This document shows positions 34,089-45,394 of a stretch of 64,000 nt of DNA, piece by piece. Each line of letters starts with the position of its first letter. Within the stretch, counting starts at the first letter, position 1. The DNA is taken from NCBI RefSeq assembly GCF_010183535.1, contig NC_071332.1, forward strand, positions 20,584,001 through 20,648,000, in the 5' to 3' direction. The position numbers and the translations under genes are program-made. The notes under the pieces are model-generated. The model was not told the origin of the DNA. It made no database searches and was given only the letters and a program-made list of their open reading frames with translations. This stretch comes from Caenorhabditis remanei (taxonomy: Eukaryota > Nematoda > Chromadorea > Rhabditida > Rhabditidae).

Positions 34089-34286
34089 CTAGGGAAGGTC
34101 CTCGAGGCAGTGGGGAGGTAAGGTAATGACTTGCCAGAGGTCCAAACGTTGACCTCGTTTTTCTCGAATACCATGCCTCGAGGGCAAGAAGTGATATATA
34201 TATATTTGGAATCAGCGTGATTTCAGCTTTCCAACGATATAGGTCACGCCCCATATCTCCACACTGACTCGAGGATCTTCCCTAGT
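34089..34286. mobile_element. MITE, CTAGGGAAGGTC family, copy 3
   Basis: Ends CTAGGGAAGGTCCTCGAG and CTCGAGGATCTTCCCTAG are inverted copies. It is shorter than the other copies, having lost part of the left arm. Confidence 0.8.
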
Positions 34287-34983
34287 CAGATCTCAAATTC
34301 TTGGCCAGACTTTATAGGTTCTCTGATTCTAGGTCGTATCCTATGTTCAGATGTTTCGAATCACAATGAAGGGATGGACTAAATTCCCAACCTCTAGAAT
34401 TATAGGCCACCAAAATATTAGATTTCTTTGAAATCCTTGATTATTTATTAGATTATCATTGTATTTTTTTTCCAAAACGGAAGCCCTCTCATGAACTCTT
34501 GTTACTACCCTTTTCTGCATAACAAAAAGGGTGAAAAATAAGGAAACCTTGGGACACTGGGCGCGACAATGATAAATTATAAATATCAAGCTACACAACG
34601 AGATAAGGTCAAATAAGAATTTCTGTCTACATACACATATCTCTGTGACTTCTGCTTTCCTATAAATAACGACAAATCCCAGGAAACCTTATGATATTCC
34701 TTATTTCCTCATTTCCTCACAACGAACATCATAATAAGAACTTGCTGCAAAAAAAAGCTGGAAACGTGACAAAAGTTGTGGGAATGTGTGCAGAGATCTC
34801 ACACTTTTTCAGGCACTCTTTAGTGTGAAGCTAAATGAAGTACCCTCTCCCGTTAAGAGGGCACGGGAGGGGGATTATGAAGCAAAAAAGTATAATTTTA
34901 GCATGGAGAAGGCCGTACTACAATAGGAGATCATTTTGAGCCAAAAATCACTGAATTTCAATAGAAACTGAAGAAGTTACAGA

Positions 34984-35284
34984 ATTTCGAAAATCCAATT
35001 TTTCACTAACACCATCATAACTTGGTCGGATTTGACATTTTCTGAAAATTTTTAAAAATTTCAAATTCAGCGAGCCAAGACGTTTCGAAAAAGTATAATC
35101 ATGCCTAGATTTGGGTCAAATCAGAAAAAACTACGGTATGCGCCTTTAAATTGTGGAATTTTGTGGTAAGACCCAAATCTTGGCATGAGTATACTCATTC
35201 GAAGCGTCTCGAATTGGAAAATCTGAAAATATTGTCTAATCCGACCAAGTTATGATGGTCTTTGTGAAAAATTGGATTTTCTCT
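34984..35284. mobile_element. Palindromic MITE of ~300 bp
   Basis: AAAATCCAATTTTTCACTAA with CATCATAACTTGGTCGG on the left faces CCGACCAAGTTATGATGG with GAAAAATTGGATTTT on the right. A TATGCGCCTTTAAAT word lies in the middle. Confidence 0.8.
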
Positions 35285-35492
35285 ATTTTCAAAAAGTTTC
35301 GAAAATCCCCAACTTTCTTATTTTCAGTGGTTTTTGCCTGGTTTTTGGCTTAAAATCTTCAAAATTTTCCAGATTCCCAGACATACAATCAATTCATTCA
35401 GAAACAGATTCTAGACAACATAGAACAGTTACCAGTAGCAAAAATAAGACAAAAAAAAGAGATAAATTTAAAAATGAACAGAATCCTTGTTC

Positions 35493-37264
35493 TCACTTCT
35501 TTCCCTGCTTCTTATTCTTCTTCTTTTTTGACGTTTTCGTCTCCTTCTTCTCGCTAGTCTCCAACTTAGCCACGCCCTCTGTGACTTCATCAATCTCCAG
35601 ATTCACAAGATTCATCCTACCACACGCTTGCTGCTTCTTGATAAACTCCAACATCTTGGGAACTTTCCGAACGAGCGCGTTGATTTGACACTGTGCAATC
35701 GCCAAATGCAGGTTACTCATTGACAACGACTTCTTTTTCAGCTTCAGATAAATAGGATACGCATATTGCATGAGGTTTCCGTTTCCAAAGCACGTATCCA
35801 GTTTCAGACGTTTCAGCTCTTTATCCAAGGTGTTCATAGTGAAAGTGTCCTTGTCCCGAACAATGACAAGTCTTGGGAACGATGAGGCAAATTTCAAGTT
35901 CTCATTGTATACCTTCTCCCACTCCTTCTTGATAGTCTCCACCTCTTTTAAATCCATAAAGTAGATATCATTTCTAGCTACATCGAAATGAGATTCCATC
36001 GACTTGAAGAACTCAAGAATTACCAGCCAATCCCTCTCTTCAAAGGTATGAAACACCTTTTTCGCCACAACAATATCCATGAGAAGCTCGTAGAGTGCAT
36101 CCACAGCGAGGATACAGTAACCTCCATAATGAGTTGGAATTGGTCTCTGATTAAACTTCAACAGATTACTCTTCATCTTTGCAAACTCCATCTCCTTCAA
36201 GTGCTCATCACCAACCTCCTTCAACACACCCAATGCGTTTTGGAAGGTTATTGTAGACAGTTTCTGATTTCTGAGATCTTCTGGGATCAATGCCAACTTC
36301 TCCGATACCTCCGGCTTTACACCATGCTCTTCTAGAATCTCGAGCAAGTCGTGAACCATCACAAAGTGATTCTTTTCAATCGAGAATAATCGGATGACTG
36401 GTACTTGTTTGATGGGTTCACCCTCTGGATTCAGAAGGACGTTGATTGGTGGCAAGTGAATATTTGATTCTTGGATCAACTTTGCAACTCTTCCAATCAC
36501 AAATCCAACCCAGGCAACCACAGTTGTCACTTCTAGATTTCCAACCTTCAACTGTTCGGTGAGCTTGTCCATCGAAGAGAAAATGACACCTCCTATCGAA
36601 CCTTGAGTTTTCGCCGCCATATCCTTAAAGTCCGACTTCAAGTTCATAAACCCTGTCGTCGAGATCTGTTCGTCAAGTTTCTTATGGTCTTCCTCCTCGA
36701 ACGTCGGTGGCGCTGGTTCATACGAGCACGCGATCATTTTGTGATGCTTTTTTCCTCTTAGTACTTCCCAGCAATCATCCAGAATCCCCTCGGAAAACAT
36801 GGAGATCTCCGGAAGATATGGACAAAGATGAAGGTGATCGAATAACTTGTGAACATCGTTTTGATAGATACACGGTTTTCCTTTGACACTTTTGGCGACA
36901 TACGGGAATCGTTCCACTCGATCGCGTCGGACCATCTGGAAGTGCTCGTAGCTCGCCGGGAAATCCATAAAGTCGAAAATGGTGTCGTAGAGCTCATCGA
37001 CGGACTCGAATATTCCAAATAGTTTTATTCCTTCTACTAGAAGACGTGCCACGTTGTCTTTATGATCCATATGCTCGCATTCCCAAGTCTCGGGAATCAG
37101 CTGAAATTGAGAGAAATTAATTAATTGAGATCTGGAATTGAAAAAAAACCACTCACCTCTTTTGGGATACATTTCCGGATTGCTAATTCTAGATTGCTTT
37201 CGGTGTGAGCAGGTAGCGGAGAAGGTAGCCGAGGAGGAAGAGGAGGAGGTGCGTTCGACGCCAT
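35493..37264 (-). CDS. Conserved-looking protein of unknown function, Lys-rich C-terminus
   Basis: Two exons, 37264-37157 and 37100-35493, in phase; 571 residues. The start MASNAPPPLPPRLPSP was chosen because a TTTTTTTCCAG acceptor ends two bases before the ATG, as for a trans-splice site; the longer frame upstream is intron and leader. Residues 5-18 are proline-rich, as in SH3/WW ligands. The middle (about 60-520) is mixed alpha/beta-like without a motif I recognise, with several acidic helices. The last ~20 residues are almost all Lys (KTSKKKKNKKQGKK), suggesting nucleic-acid or nucleolar association. No membrane segment. It is transcribed away from the MRG-like gene, so the two may share the 1.2 kb between them as a promoter region. 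Confidence 0.85.
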
Positions 37265-37751
37265 ATCTGGAAAAAAATTGGGTTGTTGAAATTTGGAGAA
37301 ATTTGGAGAAAATTGGAAAAAAAAACACGAAAAAACACAGAAAAACGGCTAAAAAGAAGAAAACGAGCGGTTTCCAAAGCGAAGAGAACAAAAAAACAAC
37401 AAAAAAACAACTGCGGTGAGAAAAGCGCGGTCGTAGATCAAACTTGACGGAACGAAGAAGTGGGTCTAGAAAAGGAAAATTTTTCTTTTTTTTCTCGATT
37501 TGGTAGATCAAATCCAGAGCTATTTTTTTGTAGTTGACAACTATTTTTCAAAAACCATATATAGAAAGTTATAGCTGCTTTCGGCTGGAAATTGGTCAGT
37601 GTAACTAATTGGTCAGGAATGACAAGATTCTGATTATTTGTGCATTATTCGAAAAGTTTATACTATTTAATTAAAATTGAGAATTGAGGATTCACGAAAA
37701 TACTCGAAAAAGATACAAAATTCGGGAGAACACTGTTTCTTGATTCCTATC

Positions 37752-38130
37752 CTATCCAGTAAGTATCGTGCAGTAGGATATACGAAATGACCAACTTTGA
37801 GAGAATGTTACGGTATCACTGATTATCCCACAGAGTAAGTAATGTGTACACCATACAGAACAAAGGTAGAGCTTTATTTTTGTAGTTGACAACTTTTTTG
37901 TACGGACACTCCCTAGAGAGTTACATATCGATAAAGTAATTTCTCCATCAAATCGTCAGATTTTTTGAGCAGTCGTCTTAAAATGACCATAACTCTTTAG
38001 GGAGTGTCCGTACAAAAAAGTTGTCAACTACAAAAATGAAGTTCTATCTTTGTTCTGTATGGTTTATACATTATTTATTTTATAGGACAATCAGTGATTT
38101 CGTAATACCTTCTTGCAGTTTGCCATTGTG
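37752..38130. mobile_element. Palindromic MITE of ~380 bp, AGTTGACAACTT family
   Basis: A second full copy of the element at 25832-26252: TGTAGTTGACAACTTTTTTG faces CAAAAAAGTTGTCAACTACA, and the outer arms carry GTTACGGTATCACTGATT against AATCAGTGATTTCGTAAT. It sits in the divergent promoter region between two genes. Confidence 0.8.
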
Positions 38131-38447
38131 GAACAAGTTTTTGAAATTCGGAACCCCTGAATCTTCGAAAACGCATAAATTATGTTGTCACCCTCCTCGT
38201 CTCTCCTCTCCCACTTTTTGTTGTCTCATAAAGTGGAGAGTGAGGTCGATTCGCAGAGAAGATAGGGGAGGTCTCCCCCTCTCCCCGTTCTCTGACTTCC
38301 TTCACACTGCCTTCGTCTCTAATTCTTCGTTTCCCTCACCCAGCTAGTCAGAAAATTAGAAAGAAATGGATTTTTCCTTGGCTTGTGTTCTTTCCATTTT
38401 CAAATTTCATTGTTTTTTCAGGTTTTCTTTTTCTCCTTTTCAACAAA

Positions 38448-41400
38448 ATGGGAGCAACCAACAAATCGGTGAGTTCCAGTACGCCGCTCTGCCCGCCTTG
38501 TAGTTTGTAGTGCCGCCGCAATGATAATTATAATTTTATAATTTTTCTCCCAAATTTTGGTTTTACGTTTCCTGCTCGCTCTTTTTTGATGTTTCAATCC
38601 TATAGGTGTTCGCTGATAAAAAGTCCGCAATATTGCGTAGAATACGGTGTTTGCGTATAGAAAATTGAGGTTTGGTGTCGATTTACGGGGAGCTTTCAGA
38701 ACTTTTTATTTCACGAAATTTCAGCCTTTTTCTCACTTTTTTCGTATAAAACTGCAATAAAATATAATTTTTCAGCTTAAATGTGTATCGGAGACTTCAA
38801 AAATATACTATATCATCAAATTAATATCAATATTCGACAGTATTTCCGAAAAAACTCTGAAAATGTGTGAAAATAGAGCATTCCACACATTTTCCAAGTA
38901 AAACGCTCAAAAAATGCTTAAAAATCTGGAGAAATCGCCAAAGGAACATTTCGAAACTAGTTTTGTCGAATTTTCCGCTGTTTCTCGTCAATAGATGTAC
39001 CAAAATTCCAGATTTCTGTTGAAAATTGAAATGAAACCCCAGAAATTTGGACCTGTCGTCATAATTTTCCTTTTTGCGCACAGAAAATAGTGTTTTCATT
39101 GAGGTTATCGCCAGCGGTCACGAATTAATATGAATTTTCAAGCGGTTTTGCTTTAGCGCTGTTTAACAGCGCTAAAATTTTGACACTTGAAATTTTAGCG
39201 CTGTTAAGCAGCGCTAAAACTGTAGCACTGCAACAGTTTAGCGCTGTTTAGCAGCGCTGAAGCCACATCATAATGTTGATTTAGCGCTGCTAAACAGCGC
39301 TAAAATTTTAATACTTGAAATTTTAGCGCTGTTAAGCAGCGCTAAAACTGTAGCACTGCAACAGTTTAGCGCTGTTGAGCAGCGCTGAAGCCACATCATA
39401 ATGTTGATTTAGCGCTGCTAAACAGCGCTAAAATTCCACGTTTCGAAACTTTAGCGCTGTTTAGCAGCGCTAAAATTCCACGTTCTCATTATTAGCGCTG
39501 TTTAGCAGCGCTAAAATATCGCGTTCCCAAGTTTTAGCGGTGTTTAACATTTTTAAGCTGAAATCGCAAGAAAATTCTTAGAAAATTTATGGAAATATGT
39601 TCAGAATCGACTTGAATCTCTATCGCTGAAACGAAAATCTTGACAAAAACCGAAATCCATCAGCTTTTTTCCAGATGGATGCTCTCTTCAAAGTCGGCGA
39701 GAAGTTCGTGTGCCTCTACGAGAACACCACCCCCTACCAAGCAAAAGTGACGGCGATTCGAGTGGTTCGAGGTGTTGACAACTACAATGTTCACTACATC
39801 AGCTATGGAAAACGACACGATGAATTGGTACCATTCGGAGAGGAGGAGGGAAAAATGTTCAAAGGAACACTGGAAGATTATCAGAGAAATCATAACATTC
39901 CGCCAGCGGAGGCGATGAAAAATATCATTATTGGGAATCCACCGAAAGCAGGAGGAGCTGTAGAGAAACCGGGACCTTCTAGCAGAAAGCCAGGGCGTCC
40001 GAAGAAGGGAAAAGAAGGAGAGCAAGAATCGACGGACCCGTGTGAACCATCCACTTCCACAGAAGAACCCACACACTCAGTTTGTCTGAAAGTAGAACTG
40101 CCTCCGGGACTGCTGAAAGTGTTAGGAGAAGATCACAGTCTCCTGGGAAAAGATTTCATTCCGGAACTCCCGGTGACTCACTCGATCGATACAATCATTC
40201 GAGAGTATCTGGCGAAAATGGAGAAAGATGAGAAAGAAGAACTGATTTCGATTAAAGATGGAGATAGTGCGACGAGGGAAAAGAAGAAAGTGTTGGTGAA
40301 GTATGCTGCGAGGAAAGGAGCTATCAGATCACTTGTTGAATACTTCAACGCGAGTTTGAAGTGAGTGCCACCATTATTCGACGTGGAGAAGCATGCATTG
40401 ATGGTTTTTTATCGATTTCCATCACTTTTCACCACTTCTATTTGAATTTTCAGACATTCCTCCACTTTTTTCTACCATTCATATTGAAAAGAATCTGATC
40501 AACTACATTTTTATACAAAAATCATAAAAATCGGTTCAGTACCAGCTGAAATTCCCGTAAAATCGACTCGGCGCAATGAAAATGAAACATGTCTGGCAGT
40601 TAGAGACACTCTCCTCTTTTAACGCACTCTCTCGTTAGTTCCGACATTCTGAACCCAATTTCAGATGAAAAAAGTGAATTTTTGAAATGATTCTTGCATT
40701 CATGTTGAAAAGAATTCGATTAGCTACATTTTGATACAAAAATGAAATCGGTTCAGCACCAGCTGAAAATAAGAAGAACGAAGGATTTTCACTGGGAAAA
40801 TGTGATTTTCGAGATTTTTCGATGTTTTAACAAATTTCAGACAGAAAAAATAATAAAACTGAAAGACAGACAATGTTTTGGTACAAAAAATTGACTGAAA
40901 ATCTGAGAAAATCTCGAAAAATGACTGAAAATATCATTTTCCCCCGAAAAACCTCCGGATTAACACAATTCTGAATTAAAATTTTCAAATTTCCTACCAA
41001 AAGAAAGCCCAACGGATTCTCTACAACATGAATGCAATGATGATCTCGAAAATTCACTTCTTCCATCAGAAATAGACTTCTGAATGTCGACGGGAGGCGA
41101 AGCACAACGAGAGAGCATGTCGAGAGAAGAGAGTATCTCTAACCGAAAGACATTTCCATTTTCAGCGGCGGGTCGTTTTAAACCGATTTTTATGAATTTT
41201 AACTATTTTTTCATGAAAATAGTGTTGTGAAAATTGAAGAGAAGCTTTTTAAACATTTAATTCCATCAAAAATTGCAATAAAATCATCAAAATCGAAGGA
41301 AAACGTTTCAAGACAAAGAAAGGTGGGATTGTTAAGTGTTATCGCAATTTTTCATCGATTCCCATAACTTTTAACAACTTTTATTCGAATTTTCAGACAT

Positions 41401-43151
41401 TCTTCAGCGTTTTTCCACCATTTTCTACTAAAAATCCACTGAAAACTGCATTTTCGCTTAACAACCCCTCCCTTTTCTTGTCTTGAAGCGTTTTCTCATC
41501 GATTTTCATGATTTCTTTGCAAATTTTGATGAGAAAATCTTCTTTTTAATGGTCAGAACACTGTTTTCATGGAAAAATTGTGGAAAAAGTGAGGAAAATT
41601 GGTGAAAATCGGTGAAAACCGACCCCGCCGCTGAAAGCAAAAATGCATACTTGTCAAGGGCCGGGCCGGGCCGGGCCGGGCCGGGCTTTTTTTTCAAAAC
41701 GTCAGGCCCGGCCCGGCCCGGGCTTTTTTTTCAAAACGTCAGGCCCGGCCCGGCCCGGCCCGAAGCCCGGCCCGGCCCGGGCCGGCCCGGCCCGGCCCGC
41801 CAGGCCCGTCTTTTTGGAGGGAATTTTTTTTTCAAATTTTTAATGAATATTTTGAAATTACCAAAAAAAAGTAAATTTCTTTGCCAGTACGACTCCACGC
41901 TTTCTTTCCTTCCAAATTCGACATGTTCAGTTTCAAAAAAAAAAACACGTGGAAAATTTCAAAAACAAAATTTCATTAAAAAAATTTCAAAAATCCAAGA
42001 TTCCTGAAAAGACGGGCCTGACGGGCCGGGCCCGGGCCGAAGCTTTTCAGGCCCGGCCCGGCCCGGCCCGTCATTTGACAAGTATGCAAAAATGTGTGGC
42101 GGTTAGAGACACTCTCCTCTCTCGACATGCTCTCTCGTCGTGCCTCGCCTCCCGTCGACATTCAGAAGCCTATTTCAGATGGAAGACTTTAATTTTCAAA
42201 ATAATTATTGTATTCATGTTGTAGAGAATCCGATGGGCTATCTTTTTGTGGTAAATTTGAAAATTTTAATTCAGAAATTATATTTTTCGAGATTTTCTCA
42301 GATTTTCAGCCAATTTTTCGTTGAAAAACACAGTCTGTTTATCAATTTTCCTATTATTTCTGTCTGAAATTTGTAGAAAACCAAAAAAAAAACCGAAAAT
42401 CACATTTTCCCAACGAAAATCCTTCGTTCTTCTCGTTCTCAGCTGGTACTGAACCGATTTTTATCATTTTTGTATAAAAATGAAGCTAATTGGATTCTTT
42501 TCAACATGAATGCAAAAATCGTTTCAAATTTCACTTTTTTCATCTGAAATCGGCTTCAGAAAGTCGTCGGATGACGAGGGGTAGCGAGAGAGTGCGTTAG
42601 AAGAGGAGGGTGTCTCTAACTGCCAGACATGTTTCATTTTCTTCGCACCTAGGGCGGTTTTCCTTTAAAACTGAACATTTTTCTCTGATTTAGAAAGATG
42701 ATAACCATGAAAACGACCAAAACCACCCCATTTTCCAAAAATATTTTATTTTTCCAGCAACTTCCTGCTCACCGAAAAGGAACGCCTTCAACACAGCGCT
42801 CTTCTGCGACGCGAAGCGACAAAGAAGAATGTGAGATTCAAAAGTGTCCTCGACATTCCAACGGACACTGTCAGATTCTCCGAACACTACGGTATTGTCC
42901 ATATGGTTCGGATGCTGACGAAACTCGACGAGCTTCTTCAAGTATCCGATTGGAACGACTATTTTATGGAGGTAATCTAGAAATTTATTAATTTTTCAAT
43001 TTAATTTTTCTTTCAGAAGTTTATGGATGCAGTCCACGACTTTATGGGATTCCTCGAGGACAACTATCTGAAATACTGGAAAGCGGAGGGTGGCTACAGG
43101 ACGTTGACTGCTGAGTACTATAGACAATGGACAACGGCCGGAGATGAATAA
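38448..43151 (+). CDS. MRG-domain chromatin protein, MRG-1/MRG15-like
   Basis: Exons 38448-38468, 39675-40360, 42758-42971 and 43017-43151, in phase, 351 residues. The first exon encodes only MGATNKS; its leader begins after a TTTTTTCAG acceptor at 38421. If it is not used, MDALFKVGEKF at 39675, also right after TTTTTTCCAG, is a good alternative start. Residues ~10-85 form an MRG15-type chromodomain (VGEKFVCLYENTTPYQAKV, then VHYISYGKRHDELV). A basic KPGRPKKGK hook-like segment follows, then an MRG domain from ~150 (VELPPGLLKVL to FNASLNNFLLTEKERLQ and YGIVHMVRML). The role is chromatin regulation through H3K36me binding and Sin3/NuA4-type complexes, in the nucleus. It is clearly divergent from C. 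elegans MRG-1, so it may be a paralogue. Confidence 0.88.
39152..39547 (+). repeat. Regular array of TTAGCGCTGTTTAGCAGCGCTAA palindromes
   Basis: Nine near-perfect palindromes of ~24 bases and a tenth degenerate one. TAGCGCTG (TAGCGGTG in the last) begins at 39154, 39196, 39239, 39282, 39324, 39367, 39410, 39452, 39493 and 39535, a period of 41-43 bases. Spacers are ~18 bases; units 1-3 and 4-6 form a 128 bp higher-order repeat with shared spacers (CTGTAGCACTGCAACAG; GCCACATCATAATGTTGAT), while the later spacers differ. It lies in intron 1 of the MRG-like gene, about 130 bases before the second exon. Confidence 0.9.
40560..42665. mobile_element. ~2.1 kb fold-back element in an MRG-like gene intron
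   Basis: The left (about 40560-41165) and right (about 42087-42665) arms are long inverted repeats. AAATGAAACATGTCTGGCAG faces CTGCCAGACATGTTTCATTT near the ends, and TTAGAGACACTCTCCTCT-like words recur four times inside the arms, twice per arm. There is no transposase frame. A smaller element is nested in the centre at 41646-42086. Confidence 0.75.
41646..42086. mobile_element. Nested 441 bp GGCCC-repeat element with 8 bp target duplication
   Basis: 12 bp terminal inverted repeats CATACTTGTCAA and TTGACAAGTATG, flanked by perfect 8 bp direct repeats CAAAAATG at 41638-41645 and 42087-42094. The subterminal parts are arrays of GGGCC/GGCCC. An 8 bp duplication fits hAT-type insertion. The long GC-rich open frames here are repeat translations, not genes. 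Confidence 0.85.
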
Positions 43152-43207
43152 TTGTTTTATTTTGTGAAATTATATTTGAAATTCACTTTTTTACTCTTTT
43201 AATTACT

Positions 43208-44610
43208 CTAATTCTTCAAGAAAAACTTGACGCATTGTTTCATAGATTCAGATGTCATCCTCTGGAGATCCAAGGTCTTCAGAATCTTTTTCAATTCATC
43301 ATTCGAATTCAGATTCCCGAGCCAATGAGCCATGTAGATGTGATCATTGAAATAGGCAGCGATTCGAAACTCAAATTCGTCCATAAGTGGGGTGTCTGGA
43401 CTCATGATTATCTGGGATTGACAGTAACGGATGACATCTTTCATATCGAGTAGAGAAGCGGCTCTTAACAACTGGCAAAGAGTGGCAGATGACAACTCCT
43501 CACGAACTCCATGAGCAATTTGGAGGACTTTTTCGATTAAGCTACGATCCATTTTCCTTGTTAACCCCGTTCCACAACCTTCATCATCTGGGATGTCAGC
43601 GAAATACGGGGAATAGAATTTTAGTTGCTGGAAATATTCATTTATAGCCTCACTAGGGGAAGGACACAGTTTGGAGCTATGGGGCGTGGTCTATATCATT
43701 GGAAAGCTGAGAAAACGCTGATTCCAAATATATATTCAGTTTTTGCCCTGGAGGTCTGGTATTTGAGAAAAACGGGGTGTGGCAACTTTGACCTCATTTT
43801 TCTCGAATACCAGACCTCAAGGGGAAAAACTGAATATATATTTGGAATCAGTGTTTTCTCAGCTTTCCAATGGTATAGGTCACGCCGCATAGCTCCAGAC
43901 TGACCAATACCTGTTTCGGACAATACAAATCAACAACGTCGCTGTCATCATCGTTCAGTAGAAAGTGTACCATTCGGGGACGTGTCTCCTCTACATCCCC
44001 ATAAATTCTATCGTAAAAATTGAATTTCCAAATCCGATCCATTCCCTGAATGGCTTTCACATAGACCTCGAAACAAAACGTCACGGAGTACGGGTCCTCG
44101 TCATTCTCCTTTTCAGTATGATCACTCGAAATGAACTCTTTCGATCTCAAGACACAACCAGGCTTCACAATTCTATCGTCCTCATAAAAACAACGTTTTC
44201 GGTTGTTTGTATTGATGGTTTGAAAGAGAAAGTGGACTCGAAGTTTCCTGATTTCTGTCGAGTGCCCCAACTCCATTGACATATGAGCATTGCCTCCTTC
44301 CGCCAAATGCTCAATAGTCACAGTGAAACTACTGGAACATTGGGAAATGAATCGCTGGTATACTGTAGCTTACCAATCAGTTATCCCTGCTATACTTGTT
44401 GAGATGGTATAAGGTTCTTGTAGAGAATCTCTTGTGAAATGATATATTCTGAATGCTTCGCATATTGGAACTGAAAAGAGCTGTAAATGGAGAGGCAGGA
44501 AGATATTGGTGACACTCACATTTGCTATTCATATCGAAATAAAGAGTGGAAATGATCGGAAGACACGTTGCATAGTAGGAAAGGTTACTGTTTAATAGGG
44601 AACTTGTCAT
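43208..44610 (-). CDS. BTB/POZ-domain protein
   Basis: Exons 44610-44520, 44470-44374, 44331-43911 and 43627-43208, in phase, 342 residues, with 56 bases separating it from the convergent MRG-like gene. The N-terminal ~190 residues form a beta-rich region (FTVTIEHLAEGG, YSVTFCFEVYVKA) like the N-terminal domains of nematode-expanded BTB proteins. Then comes a BTB-like fold: DVVDLYCPKQQLKFYSPYFA (the SPYF position), followed by a helical EKVLQIAHGVR and LCQLLRAASLLDMKDVIRYC stretch typical of the BTB C-terminal helices. Such proteins usually act as Cullin-3 adaptors. The first BTB strands are short, so the domain may be degenerate. Intron 3 contains a MITE. Confidence 0.8.
43653..43911. mobile_element. 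MITE, CTAGGGAAGGTC family, copy 4, in a BTB intron
   Basis: Inverted arms GTTTGGAGCTATGGGGCGTG and CACGCCGCATAGCTCCAGAC. It fills nearly all of intron 3, and its right end abuts the splice donor CAG|GTATTG at 43911. Confidence 0.8.
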
Positions 44611-45082
44611 GTTTTAAAACCGTGCAATTTTTGGGAGCTATTTGGAGCTTCGTAGTATTCCCCAATGATTCATAATTTGGGAAAATGTAGCTCTGACCGG
44701 GTACTTCACTTCTGTAGTTGACAACTTTTTGGTACGAGTGCCACCTGAAAAGTTATATGGTCTAAACCTTCCGACCTGTACAAATGTCTTAGTTAGGCGG
44801 CTTCGAAATGACTTCCGTTTCAACACCCGCAGAGTTTAAGTGTTAGGAACCTGAATTAAAGAAAAAGGAAAACAAACCAAATTGACTTATACTATAAAAC
44901 AAATTAAATGTATTTAAGTACTAATCAGATGAGACTCTACGGACGCAACTAATATTTTATAACTATTTACAGGAAAATCTATTCGTCCTTTTCACATCTT
45001 ACAATTGTAGCTATAACTGAGTAACTAGAAGCACTATTGGGCAGAGGGTCATCTTAATAGAGTAAAGTTTCACAAATTGAAA

Positions 45083-45394
45083 CTAGGCAGGAGACAAGCA
45101 CAAACTACTAAATAAGAGAAATGGGAAAACAAGCAACGAATCAGAATTATTTCTATCAATTACAGATTCGATTAGACGGGTGAACCAGCCGGAATGGCGT
45201 TGTTTCGGGGTCCTCTTCCTTGCTCCAAGTTTATCCATTGGATAACAAAACTGATCTTTTCCACGTTGGTTCAGTTGCATTTTCAAGTCGTCGTTGAACT
45301 TGTCGTCTGCGGTGTAGTTTTTCATGAAAGCTGAACGAGCCAAACTGCCCGAGACGCCACTTAGCTGGTTGTTGACTGGCCCTCTAAAATGCAT
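45083..45394 (-). CDS. Possible small protein of unknown function
   Basis: 103 codons from ATG (MHFRGPVNNQLSG). TATATA lies ~90 bases upstream within the inverted duplication. The product is basic in the middle (KLGARKRTPKQRHSGWF) and hydrophobic at the C-terminus (LLVFPFLLFSSLCLSPA). There is no signal peptide and no recognisable family, and no clear AATAAA follows. It could also be a last exon or a chance frame; evidence is the promoter-like context only. Confidence 0.3.
   Translation of the reverse strand: MHFRGPVNNQLSGVSGSLARSAFMKNYTADDKFNDDLKMQLNQRGKDQFCYPMDKLGARKRTPKQRHSGWFTRLIESVIDRNNSDSLLVFPFLLFSSLCLSPA

Larger units (their letters stand above)
30771..35492. other. Intergenic region of ~4.7 kb, no gene supported
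   Basis: AT-rich with many repeats: copies of a GATATAACGCTTTRAAGCAAA direct repeat (about 31280 and 31491), a repeated TTTCTAGGCCAC word (30000-33700), a 50-base direct repeat around a tRNA-like sequence, and two MITEs at 34089 and 34984. Open frames such as 31529-31807 (-) and 32286-32480 (+) lack splice context and conserved features. Confidence 0.5.

Noticed and set aside
39152..39547. CRISPR array
   Set aside because: The regular palindromes and spacers look like one, but the genome is eukaryotic, spacers are partly duplicated, and no cas-like gene is present. Annotated as a palindrome repeat.
41612..42224. Open frames of up to 131 codons rich in Pro, Gly, Ala and Arg
   Set aside because: They are translations of the GGGCC/GGCCC repeat and appear on both strands within a transposable element.
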